Positions 16,833-23,910 of a stretch of 60,705 nt of DNA are shown in pieces. The notes beneath the pieces were generated by a model. That model worked only from the letters and a program-made list of their open reading frames with translations. It made no database searches and was not told the origin of the DNA. The translations under genes were made by a program, and so were the position numbers. How positions within the stretch are numbered: the stretch's first letter is position 1; each line of letters starts with the position of its first letter. Source of the DNA: Candidatus Obscuribacterales bacterium (lineage in GTDB: Bacteria; Cyanobacteriota; Vampirovibrionia; Obscuribacterales; Obscuribacteraceae); contig JARLHI010000045.1 of the NCBI GenBank assembly GCA_031292355.1, positions 1 to 60,705 of the forward strand. Reading direction: 5' to 3'.

Positions 16833-16904
16833 TGGCGCCCCTGAGATTCGAACTCAGATCTGACCCGTAATGAGCGGGTAATGTTGCCATTACACCAGGG
16901 CGCT
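16833..16904 (-). tRNA. tRNA with CAT anticodon (Met or Ile2), U37
   Basis: Acceptor AGCGCCC/GGGCGCC with an A1-C72 mismatch, A73, encoded CCA (16830-16832). Anticodon stem ACCCG/CGGGT with loop CTCATTA, so base 37 is U. The anticodon stem lacks the three consecutive G-C pairs of initiator tRNA, so an elongator Met or lysidine-type Ile2 is more likely. Confidence 0.85.
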
Positions 16905-16911
16905 AAATTGG

Positions 16912-16983
16912 CTGCATCGGCTGGATTCGAACCAACGATATGCGAGTTAACGGCTCGCTGCATTACCGCTTTGCTACGATGCA
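16912..16983 (-). tRNA. tRNA-Asn (GTT) with C33
   Basis: Acceptor TGCATCG/CGATGCA, G73, encoded CCA (16909-16911). Anticodon stem GCGAG/CTCGC with loop CCGTTAA: position 33, almost always U, is C. T-arm GTTGG-TTCGAAT-CCAGC. Confidence 0.88.
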
Positions 16984-16994
16984 AAATAAATTCT

Positions 16995-17067
16995 TCGGGA
17001 ATGAAGGACTCGAACCTTCCGCTTCCAGCTTCCAATACTGGACGTCTACCCCATGGCTTAATTCCCG
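16995..17067 (-). tRNA. tRNA-Pro (TGG)
   Basis: Acceptor CGGGAAT/ATTCCCG (C1-G72, typical of Pro), A73, no CCA encoded. Anticodon stem CCAGT/GCTGG with loop ATTGGAA, T-arm GAAGG-TTCGAGT-CCTTC. Confidence 0.9.
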
Positions 17068-17078
17068 CAGAATTAAAC

Positions 17079-17151
17079 TGGATAGGATGAGAATCGAACT
17101 CACCGCACGAAGTTTGCAAAACTTCGTCGCCGCCTTGGCACATGCCTACCC
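17079..17151 (-). tRNA. tRNA-Ala (TGC), irregular D-arm
   Basis: Acceptor GGGTAGG/CCTATCC carrying the G3-U70 wobble that marks tRNA-Ala, A73, no CCA encoded. Anticodon stem GAAGT/ACTTC with loop TTTGCAA. Base 8 is C instead of U and the D-arm does not form the normal 4-bp stem. It is the first gene of the array in transcription order. Confidence 0.85.
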
Positions 17152-17235
17152 GCGTATTACGCGTGGGTCGGTCGTGTGGCTGGTGTGTGTATGTTAAAGC
17201 TGTGATGAACATTGCCGTGATCCTGATGCGAAGGT

Positions 17236-17313
17236 AGAGTATTTATATCCATGAACGAATGCTTGACCGCCATGCGTTTTTCGCATTGGCTATCATTCGT
17301 TTGGAAATACTCT
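17236..17313. repeat. Long imperfect hairpin upstream of the tRNA array
   Basis: AGAGTATTT (17236) pairs with AAATACTCT (to 17313). Inside it AACGAATG pairs with CATTCGTT, and GCCATGCG pairs with CGCATTGGC (one extra base) around a short T loop. The 78-nt unit is a nearly continuous stem. It may be a structured RNA, a regulatory stem or a small palindromic element. Confidence 0.7.
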
Positions 17314-17358
17314 CTTCTGGATAACACGGTCTTTTACCTGGTGGGTTTGGTCTTTTTG

Positions 17359-17411
17359 TGGTCGCAAGTTCGAGTTTTGAACTCGCAAGTTGCAGCTGTT
17401 GAAATCAGCTG
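17359..17411 (-). other. tRNA 3'-half-like remnant (TTC anticodon arm to CCA)
   Basis: On the minus strand an anticodon-like stem AGCTG/CAGCT with loop ATTTCAA is followed by a T-arm with loop TTCAAAA and an ending ACTTGCG-A-CCA. No matching 5' acceptor strand or GG-containing D-loop is found upstream, so only the 3' half is tRNA-like. It may be an integration scar or a dead tRNA gene, or chance. Confidence 0.25.
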
Positions 17412-17555
17412 TTTCGATTAAAGCACAGGTTATGCCATTTTGGCAAAACATTTTTTTTGAAATGGAAAAAAATTTTGTTTGTCGGTTATTGGTGTCTTTT
17501 GATTTGAAGCATTACTTATAGTGTGTTCAAATTTAGATATTTCATCGTAGAGAAT

Positions 17556-18230
17556 TTAATTCGCAATTGCGGCTTTACTTGTGTGGGATGTGAGTATTTC
17601 TAACGCGACCGTTCCGTTGCTTATGTCCTGGAACGATCCGTTAGTTCTTGGGCTACCATACGTTGAAGTCCAAGGAGCATGACCGCATCGATAAAACTTT
17701 AAGGTTTGGCCATCACTGTCTCCCGATAGTTCGAAAGGTTTTTCTATGGTTTTAGATACGTATGGAATACTTTCACAGGGATTATCTGCAAAAATTTTGA
17801 TCGCTCTATTGTCCGTGAGAACGCATGCTGAATGCAGGCAGTGATAGCGTGCCCAGTATGGATACGAAGCTAAGAAGACGCCGAAGAACATGACCAATGA
17901 TCCGGTCAACTTGAGGAAAGGATGGGTGTAAATTTGCTTTGCCAGTCCGTTCAAGCTAATTAATAATACGCCGGAAATTGCAATTAGGACGCCGACAACT
18001 GCAATCGGCATGCAACGTTTGATCGAATGGATGGGAGAGATTCCTGAACACCAGAGTATCTTCTCACCAAGATATATGTTACTGGCGAACCAGGGTTGAG
18101 TTTGCAGGGATGCTGACTGAAGGACGTGTCCATTGAGTCCTTGCATCTCTGGAAGTCCTGAAATGAATGGTATCGCAGATAATGCCGCGATAATGACGGC
18201 GTACTTGAATAATGAATTGACAAATTTCAT
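17556..18230 (-). CDS. Membrane protein of unknown function
   Basis: 224 residues starting MKFVNSLFKYAVIIAALSAI. Predicted layout: an N-terminal signal anchor (about 8-25), two further membrane segments (about 74-96 MPIAVVGVLIAISGVLLISL and 108-125 LTGSLVMFFGVFLASYPYW), then a Cys-containing C-terminal domain (CLHSACVLTDNRAIKIF, YRCGHAPW). No family recognised. It is alone in its orientation, about 75 bp from the next gene's end and upstream of the tRNA array on the same strand. AT-rich DNA from 17412 to 17555 follows its stop. Confidence 0.6.
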   Translation of the reverse strand: MKFVNSLFKYAVIIAALSAIPFISGLPEMQGLNGHVLQSASLQTQPWFASNIYLGEKILWCSGISPIHSIKRCMPIAVVGVLIAISGVLLISLNGLAKQIYTHPFLKLTGSLVMFFGVFLASYPYWARYHCLHSACVLTDNRAIKIFADNPCESIPYVSKTIEKPFELSGDSDGQTLKFYRCGHAPWTSTYGSPRTNGSFQDISNGTVALEILTSHTSKAAIAN

Positions 18231-18305
18231 TATCGTGCCACCAATGCCTCGAGCAGATTCTTAGTGTATTCCTAGTTGCATTGTAACACCGGCTGGCTTG
18301 GAGCT

Positions 18306-18701
18306 TTAGCGCTTAACGGTAACCGTGGTTGTAGCATACCAGTCAGTGACTGGACCATCGTCTGGACCAGGATGGAATCTATTTGCGGTAATCCGGTAGG
18401 TTCCTGCGGCGCGGTAGGTGTGGCTTGCAACAGATTGACCTTTCCCTTGCATGTCTGGGCCGGGGACTGGTCGAGAGCCGTCGCCCCAGTCAATTGAAAA
18501 GCCGGCACCACCCCACAGGTTCCAGTGTCCATCCCAGTTTCTCGCCTGGGAAGCAAAATCGCTTGGTTCGGTAATGGTGACAAACGATCGATTGTTGGCG
18601 CTTTGATAGACACCCAACGAATGCGCACCACTATTCGTCGATTGAGCGGCGACTGGAATAGTTGCGCATACAAACAGCAACATAATTCTAGGACTTTTCA
18701 T
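18306..18701 (-). CDS. Secreted protein with a PKD-like domain
   Basis: 131 residues: signal peptide (MKSPRIMLLFVCATIPVAAQ), a short linker, then a single beta-sandwich domain. Signatures of the PKD fold are SIDWGDGSRP and SHTYRAAGTYRITANRF, ending at ATTTVTVKR. PKD domains mediate protein or sugar contacts at the cell surface. The whole mature protein is about one domain, which is unusual because PKD units are mostly parts of larger enzymes or adhesins. There is no catalytic partner in the same frame. It probably acts outside the inner membrane. Confidence 0.75.
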   Translation of the reverse strand: MKSPRIMLLFVCATIPVAAQSTNSGAHSLGVYQSANNRSFVTITEPSDFASQARNWDGHWNLWGGAGFSIDWGDGSRPVPGPDMQGKGQSVASHTYRAAGTYRITANRFHPGPDDGPVTDWYATTTVTVKR

Positions 18702-18893
18702 TTCGCTTCGACTCCAAAATCAAAAGGTAAAGGCGCAAAGTGATGCTTTCGTTTGAAGTATAAATTCTTCAAGGAGGGAAACAACAGGGGAACTACTGGT
18801 TATCGATCCGGGAGTCGAGCGCATCATACCTTGATAAGTTTGACGGATGACGTTTGGTATGACAAAATGGAATCCAGGTGAAAGGTATTCGAT

Positions 18894-19154
18894 ATGCGCG
18901 CAATCAGAGATAGAAAGAGCAAGTTCACGGCTAGCGTCAACGAACGAGTTGTAGCAATGGTGGATGAGCAGGCGGCAAGGCTCCATTTGACCAGGAGCGA
19001 CATTGTCGAAGAAGCTATGGAGATGTGGCTCAAAAGCAAAGCGGAACTCGAAGAAGAGACCTACTTTGCTATGGCGGCAGCGGAGATGAATGCAGATGCC
19101 AGGGCTTGGAATGCTTTGACAAGCAAGCCATTGAAAGCTAGACAGAACAAGTAA
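18894..19154 (+). CDS. Ribbon-helix-helix-type antitoxin
   Basis: 86 residues. The N-terminal half KSKFTASVNERVVAMVDEQA followed by LTRSDIVEEAMEMWLKSK fits a ribbon-helix-helix DNA-binding fold (a beta strand and two helices). The C-terminal part, with LEEETYFAMAAAEMNADARA, is the usual toxin-binding tail. The stop overlaps the toxin start by one base (TAATG), so the two are co-translated. It would neutralize the toxin and repress its own promoter. About 190 bp of upstream DNA should hold that promoter. Confidence 0.85.
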   Translation: MRAIRDRKSKFTASVNERVVAMVDEQAARLHLTRSDIVEEAMEMWLKSKAELEEETYFAMAAAEMNADARAWNALTSKPLKARQNK

Positions 19155-19531
19155 TGCAATCAGCTCGCGCTTCCGTGGTGCCAAAACGCGGAGAAATTTG
19201 GCTTATCATCGACAATCCGTCGGTTCCAAACGATCCACATCTGCCCAGACCGGTGGTCATAGTATCTACAAATCCACGCAATCGCAGATGGGACAGTGTG
19301 ATTGTGGTGCCATGTAGCACTGGTCTGCAAAGCGCCAATGAGAAATTTCATAAACCGATTCCTGTAGGGCAAGGCGGGCTGGATCGAGAAACGCATGCAA
19401 GATGCGACCTCGTCAGCAACCTGGAAAAAATCAACTTGGATTTTGAGAGAGGCCCACTGGGAGAACTTTCCGAAAAGTATATGTGGGAAATCGTGCGAGG
19501 CATTCGGGCTTGTGTCGGAGACAACTCCTAA
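19154..19531 (+). CDS. MazF/PemK-family endoribonuclease toxin
   Basis: 125 residues, a typical size. It begins with VVPKRGEIWLIIDNP and has HLPRPVVIVSTNPRNRRWD and VIVVPCSTGL, the RGxIW...RPvvVvS...vvPcTs pattern of the MazF/PemK fold. The second half holds RCDLVSNLEKINLDFERGPL and ends with a helix (YMWEIVRGIRACVG). Family members cut single-stranded RNA at short motifs; some cut tRNA. It is paired with the antitoxin by a one-base overlap and followed at once by an inverted-repeat terminator. Target specificity cannot be read. Confidence 0.92.
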   Translation: MQSARASVVPKRGEIWLIIDNPSVPNDPHLPRPVVIVSTNPRNRRWDSVIVVPCSTGLQSANEKFHKPIPVGQGGLDRETHARCDLVSNLEKINLDFERGPLGELSEKYMWEIVRGIRACVGDNS

Positions 19532-19563
19532 CGGTGCTGACTTGAGCTAACTTTCAGCACCGT
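19531..19563. terminator. Bidirectional terminator between mazF and the M15 peptidase gene
   Basis: A perfect 10-bp inverted repeat, ACGGTGCTGA ... TCAGCACCGT, with a 13-base loop lies exactly between the stop codons of two convergent genes. T-runs are weak, so the efficiency is uncertain. Confidence 0.7.
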
Positions 19564-20555
19564 CAGCGGTGCTTGTGGTGTTTGGGATGTGATTTGTGTG
19601 GTGGCGGGTGTCCATCTTGAACTGGACCCATTCCGACAAAACTCCAATGGTGCAAATCGTTTTTAAGGGGACCGTAGCTATCGCCCTGGCGCCAACCATG
19701 AGCATGTAGTGTCGCATTGACGAAGGGATCTTCCCAGGGCTGTCGTTTGGCATCTGGATTTGGGTCCGGTTTGAAATCTTCAGCTTTGCCAAATCCATGA
19801 TTTGATCTGCCGACTTGGGCATGCAGTCCTGAATTGCGCCACACTATCGCCTCCTCCTGAGCGAGAGTTCTGCCCGCTCCGTTTAATGGATCAGCTTCAA
19901 GTGTGATGCCTTTTTTAGCCAGTTCGTTTTTGACGTCTACGAGAGCCTGGACGGCTGGACCAGACAACCAATAAGGGACGTTTTGCTCGAAAACGCAACC
20001 GTTTACGCGACCTTTTGCGTCGTGAGTGGAGACCGTTATGTTCCCCAGCTCACCGGTGTATCGTGGGTCTGTGACTTTGGCTTGAATTTGTTTGAACAAC
20101 TGTGGATCGCGGTCTTTAACGGAGTCCAGAGCTTTCGGCACGTTTTCAGGTACCGGCAACGCATTGAGAATTTGTTTTGTGCAGGGATCGACTGTTTTCT
20201 TTTGGTCTTCCATTGCCTCGGCGGGCGCAACGGGGACTGGCGTGACCTCGGGCTTATCGGTGGCAGCTGGAGGCTCGAATGCTTTTAGAAGCGGTGGAAT
20301 TTCTGGTGTGGTGACGGTGCCGTGATTTTCTAGAGCTCGCAACAGTGGGGGAATGTTGTCGTTGTCTGCGGCGAATACATTAGAGGACAGCTGCTTTACG
20401 GCTTGCCTGAAGTCGGGCGAGCTTAGACTGTAGGATGCGAAAGCCTTGTGAGTTGAAGGCGCTTCGTCTGCTCGTTGGGGAGTGAATTGGTCGCTTACCG
20501 GCTGTTGGGCTGCTTTGCTTCGTTCTTCGGCGCCGGCTGCTTCGTTGTTTGCCAT
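19563..20555 (-). CDS. M15/VanY-like peptidase with long disordered N-terminus and His-rich tail
   Basis: 330 residues from ATG 20555 (MANNEAAGAEERSK); an in-frame start at 20648 would add a hydrophobic stretch but has a poor context. Residues about 1-130 are low complexity (Ala/Pro/Glu rich). The C-terminal domain has QVGRSNHGFGKAEDFKPD and NDLHHWSFVG, matching the SxHxxGxAxDF and HHW zinc and active-site blocks of D-Ala-D-Ala carboxypeptidases/L-Ala-D-Glu peptidases. It would trim peptidoglycan stem peptides. No clear signal peptide is seen in the shorter form, so the export route is unclear. The tail HPPPHKSHPKHHKHR is rich in His and Lys. A gene on the same strand lies about 135 bp upstream. 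Confidence 0.75.
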   Translation of the reverse strand: MANNEAAGAEERSKAAQQPVSDQFTPQRADEAPSTHKAFASYSLSSPDFRQAVKQLSSNVFAADNDNIPPLLRALENHGTVTTPEIPPLLKAFEPPAATDKPEVTPVPVAPAEAMEDQKKTVDPCTKQILNALPVPENVPKALDSVKDRDPQLFKQIQAKVTDPRYTGELGNITVSTHDAKGRVNGCVFEQNVPYWLSGPAVQALVDVKNELAKKGITLEADPLNGAGRTLAQEEAIVWRNSGLHAQVGRSNHGFGKAEDFKPDPNPDAKRQPWEDPFVNATLHAHGWRQGDSYGPLKNDLHHWSFVGMGPVQDGHPPPHKSHPKHHKHR

Positions 20556-20690
20556 GGTTAACCCTATGTAGGCCAAGAAAATGAGCTTGGCCGCATTGTA
20601 GGGGCGGAGGTGGAGCGTGGGGTATGGGGAAAACCGGCGTGTGAACATTAGTTTTTAAGCACCAGTTTATGCTTTTAGCATCCTGCTCAT

Positions 20691-21311
20691 TCAAATTGGC
20701 TGTCCTGGCTTATAAGGGCCCAGTTCGATTATGCTCGGTGAGTGATTGCCCGAAATAATGTCCCCGCGATTCTTGGCGAGCGCTGCACGGTCTTTAGAAA
20801 GCATCATATAAAACGAGATTGATCCATCGTCATTTTGTTTCGCGCCCATCCCGATCGGTTCGGCAATGCGCGATGGATCCTTACCCAGATCGTTGCCGAC
20901 TCTTTGATTTATCGCTGCGCCCACTTCATTTAGTTGAGCCATGATGCTCTGCGGAGTTGCTCCAGGACGACTCGCTGCTTCCTGATAAATCCGTTGAAAC
21001 GCTGCGACACTATCGGGGCTGAATCCGTCGCCTTTGGTTGCGTCCGAAAGCAACGATCTTACTCCGCGTTGAATTAAATCTGCGTCGCCAGGTGTGAGTT
21101 GTTCCTTCGCTTGTGTGAGTTCGAAGCGCGAGTTCGGACCTCCCAACATTTTGTCGACATCAGTTGCAGCAAATGCAACTTGCCGAATTAGTTCTCTTCC
21201 CGTTCCCGATGATGTTGCGAGAGCCGAGGTGTCTGTTGCCTGACTTACCAGATGTGAATCGCTTTGTGTATGCCTGGCATCACCAGGGTGGGCTTGCTCG
21301 AATGCGACCAT
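20691..21311 (-). CDS. Cytoplasmic-type protein of unknown function
   Basis: 206 residues, ATG 21311 (MVAFEQAHPGDARHTQSDSH). Like the peptidase gene downstream on the same strand, it has a polar, low-complexity start without a signal peptide. A helical middle (RELIRQVAFAATDVDKMLGG, DADLIQRGVRSLLSDATKGD) and an end containing SISFYMMLSKDRAALAKNRG follow. No family recognised. The spacing and shared orientation make co-transcription with the peptidase likely, so a role in the cell wall is possible but unproven. Confidence 0.6.
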   Translation of the reverse strand: MVAFEQAHPGDARHTQSDSHLVSQATDTSALATSSGTGRELIRQVAFAATDVDKMLGGPNSRFELTQAKEQLTPGDADLIQRGVRSLLSDATKGDGFSPDSVAAFQRIYQEAASRPGATPQSIMAQLNEVGAAINQRVGNDLGKDPSRIAEPIGMGAKQNDDGSISFYMMLSKDRAALAKNRGDIISGNHSPSIIELGPYKPGQPI

Positions 21312-21571
21312 GGTTATTGCCTCTCAACAGGTAAGGTTGTTGTTCATTCGTTTGTATACGAATCCCGCGATTTTTGGACATCGATTTTCACACGTACGAG
21401 AGGCATCTTCTCGAATGACATGAGAAGAGAGGCAAAGGTTCGCCCATTGTGTACTGCTCAAAGGAATTATTCAGTTTCTCGAGTATTTTGCAATTAGCGT
21501 ACAAATTAATCGCGGGGTGTGATGCTAAGCGATATACTTCAAAGCTAGGCAGTAGTCGGTTAAATGCGGAT

Positions 21572-21807
21572 ATTTTAGAACAAGGGCTTCAGAAATGGTC
21601 AAATGAAGAGGGTTTAGACGACTCCAATTTTCTGGCAATTATTGAAGAAAACCAATGGCAAGCAAAATCCTAGAAAACATACGTGAGATGGCTCAGGATT
21701 TGACCAATGCTGGCGTCATGGATATACAGACCATGCATGAGTTTGATGCGTTTTGTCTGCCTGAGATTAAGCACTATTCCAGCATTGAAACTGCTGAATC
21801 TGGTTGA
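21572..21807 (+). pseudogene. Decayed HigBA-type toxin-antitoxin remnant
   Basis: The frame ending at 21673 closes with GLQKWSNEEGLDDSNFLAII, like the N-terminal helix of HigB/RelE-family toxins (FxRWaxxEGLtDxxL...), but the rest of the toxin is missing. The next frame (ATG 21655 to 21807) gives MASKILENIREMAQDLTNAG followed by MHEFDAFCLPEIKHYSS. This is the start of NadS/HigA-type antitoxins, which normally go on into a Cro-type helix-turn-helix; here it stops first. Both parts are therefore truncated. Confidence 0.5.
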
Positions 21808-21925
21808 TAAAAAAGGTCTGGTAGCTCTGACCTGAAGTGTCTATGCATCGCTAGAAACACTGGCTCTTATTAGATGTAAGCAAAGACGTGAGGGACGGCG
21901 CAGCCAGGGACACTTTGGATATTTC

Positions 21926-22909
21926 ATGTCGGGAATGAATTTGAATGATTGGCAGGAGTTCTTCGCAGTGCTGCTTTTTGTCGGCACCGTAACTATTGTG
22001 TTCACCTGGTCGGGCAAGCTTGTGGTGTTCAGAGCTTTGTCTGCAGCTAAGCGCCAACCCGCAAAGCCCTGGTCCAAGCAAGACATAGTTGTACTGGGTC
22101 TTGGATTACTCGGAGTGATTTGTGTAACCTACGGTTTTTTGGTCGAACCCTATTGGCTATCTGTCACGCATGTCGATTTGACTAGTAGCAAAATTCACAA
22201 GAATCAGAAGGTTCGAATTGTGCACATCTCTGATCTTCACTGCGATTCCAGGCCGAGACTAGAAAACCAACTCCCGAGCATTATCGCAGCAGAAAAACCC
22301 GACGTTATACTCTTCACTGGAGATGCGATTAACTCAAGGGAAGGGGTGCCGGTTTTTCGAAAATGCCTGACCAAATTGGCAAAGATAGCACCGACATTTG
22401 TGGTCCGAGGAAATTGGGATGCCGGATATTTTACGAATGCGAATCTCTTTGGTGGCACGGGTGCCACCGAATTAGACGGTCAGCCCGTGCAATTGAAAGT
22501 TGCAGACAATATCGTTTGCATTGCAGGCTTGTCTGCGCTGAGTTCTCAAGCCGAAGGATTTGTTAGAAAGAAGAGAGTGCAAGATGTTATGCACGACGTT
22601 CCCGAAAGCATCTTTCGAGTTTTTCTCTATCACTATCCAGATTTCATAGAAGAGATGGAGAAAAATAAAATCGACTTGTATCTGGCGGGACATACTCATG
22701 GGGGGCAAATTGCTTTGCCGTTTTATGGTGCGCTTGTTACGCTTTCAAGCCGAGGCAAACAGTTCGAAGCGGGGCTCTATCAACTGGGCGACACGCACCT
22801 CTATGTAAATCGCGGCATCGGTATGGAGGGCGGCTTGGCACCCCGAGTGCGATTTTGTGCGAGGCCAGAGGTGACTGTTATCGACGTAGTTGGACCGTCA
22901 GGAAATTAG
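21926..22909 (+). CDS. Membrane-anchored metallophosphoesterase (YaeI-like)
   Basis: 327 residues. One or two N-terminal membrane segments (EFFAVLLFVGTVTIVFTW; IVVLGLGLLGVICVTYGF) are followed by a calcineurin-like phosphoesterase domain with all metal motifs: VHISDLHCDS (D-x-H), ILFTGDAIN (G-D), VVRGNWD (GNxD, the usual His replaced by Trp-Asp context), LYHYPDF (H) and LAGHTHGGQI (GHTHGGQ). Relatives act on lipid or nucleotide phosphates at the membrane. The NWD in place of NHE/NHD is shared by part of this family. It is a single gene. Confidence 0.9.
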   Translation: MSGMNLNDWQEFFAVLLFVGTVTIVFTWSGKLVVFRALSAAKRQPAKPWSKQDIVVLGLGLLGVICVTYGFLVEPYWLSVTHVDLTSSKIHKNQKVRIVHISDLHCDSRPRLENQLPSIIAAEKPDVILFTGDAINSREGVPVFRKCLTKLAKIAPTFVVRGNWDAGYFTNANLFGGTGATELDGQPVQLKVADNIVCIAGLSALSSQAEGFVRKKRVQDVMHDVPESIFRVFLYHYPDFIEEMEKNKIDLYLAGHTHGGQIALPFYGALVTLSSRGKQFEAGLYQLGDTHLYVNRGIGMEGGLAPRVRFCARPEVTVIDVVGPSGN

Positions 22910-23071
22910 TGTGGTACTACTGGTTAGCTTTCGCGATTTATAAATATGAGCAAATTAAATTAGACGAGAGTCGTTGACGTTGATGAAGTCATTAATAGCC
23001 GACGAAAGCGATCTATAGTCGCGTCAATACCGGGATTGACACGGCTGCGTCCCAGTGCTTTCATTAGCCAT

Positions 23072-23449
23072 ATGCAAAAGACCGACATTGAGAGAATTTT
23101 GGCGCATTTCGATCCAGAACAGCTAGTTGTTTCTGGAGCGCCAAAGAATGAATATGCGGGAGAGGCAGAGGAGATAGCTAGAACGGTCGCCATGTGGGAG
23201 TCTTGTGATGACATTGAGCAGGCGCTTGTCGAGGTGTTTCATAAAAATTTTGATTACGCCTACGTATTGGCAGACAAGCTCGATGGAATTGCCTTCACAA
23301 AACACGCGATTGGAAAAATCAATTTCTCCGCAACTCCTGGGCGGTTCGTACTAAGGAGTCAAAATGAGTCGCTGGAACAGCGAGCGCCGCGTTTACGTGA
23401 TGCGGCGTCGGCGATCTTTCAGGTTTTGAAAAGCCAGGAAGCTCCTTAG
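23072..23449 (+). CDS. Small acidic protein, DUF1871-like pattern
   Basis: 125 residues from ATG 23072 (MQKTDIERILAHFDPEQLVV). The string DPEQLVVSGAPKNEYAGEAE, in which Asp-Pro is followed by GAPxxEYxxEA, is seen in small proteins of the DUF1871 sort, often immunity or accessory proteins. The second half is helical, ending with RDAASAIFQVLKSQ. No catalytic residues are evident. It lies between the phosphoesterase and a DUF5412 gene, all on the same strand, with gaps that argue against a tight operon. Confidence 0.55.
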   Translation: MQKTDIERILAHFDPEQLVVSGAPKNEYAGEAEEIARTVAMWESCDDIEQALVEVFHKNFDYAYVLADKLDGIAFTKHAIGKINFSATPGRFVLRSQNESLEQRAPRLRDAASAIFQVLKSQEAP

Positions 23450-23495
23450 TCAATTACGCAGGTGATTTGATTCTCAGGCACCTTCACCTTTGTCG

Positions 23496-23900
23496 ATGCG
23501 TGCAGTCCAAATTGTGAAACGCTTGTTTAAAAAAATAGGTTCGAAATTCAAGTATGTCATTTGCGCAGGCGCGATATGCGCAGTAGCGATTGGTTGGCAG
23601 GTCTTTGGTCCCTTGTATCGGAGCTTAGATAATTTACCGAATGGTGAATCCCTGGGACGGTATCCATCGCCGGATAAGCATTACGACTTAGTTGTCTATC
23701 GATGCTCATCAACCTTGAGTGCACATGCCATTCGTGGTGCGATTATGAATAATGCTGATTTTATTCGAAGTTACAAGAATATTTATTGGTCGTATCCAGC
23801 TGAAAAGGCAGACGTGCAATGGCTTGATAATAAGACCGTCAAGATAAATGGCGTGACACTAGATGTCGAACGAGATCGCTTCGATTTTAGGACCAAGTGA
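23496..23900 (+). CDS. DUF5412-family membrane-anchored protein
   Basis: About 134 residues from ATG 23496. One membrane segment (FKYVICAGAICAVAIGWQVF) is followed by an outside domain. SPDKHYDLVVYRCSSTLSAH, AIRGAIMNN, KNIYWSYPAEKADVQWLDNK and TVKINGVTLDV match the order of conserved blocks in DUF5412. The function of that family is unknown. It is convergent with the TPR gene, with only 10 bp between stops. Confidence 0.8.
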   Translation: MRAVQIVKRLFKKIGSKFKYVICAGAICAVAIGWQVFGPLYRSLDNLPNGESLGRYPSPDKHYDLVVYRCSSTLSAHAIRGAIMNNADFIRSYKNIYWSYPAEKADVQWLDNKTVKINGVTLDVERDRFDFRTK

Positions 23901-23910
23901 CAGTCATCCT

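Noticed and set aside
16463..16870. Plus-strand open frames across the tRNA array (also 16428-16736 and the minus-strand frames there)
   Set aside because: They read straight through structured tRNA genes, have low-complexity Cys/Ser-rich composition and no binding sites.
16833..16904. Initiator tRNA-fMet
   Set aside because: The 1-72 mismatch fits, but the anticodon stem lacks the three G-C pairs next to the loop.
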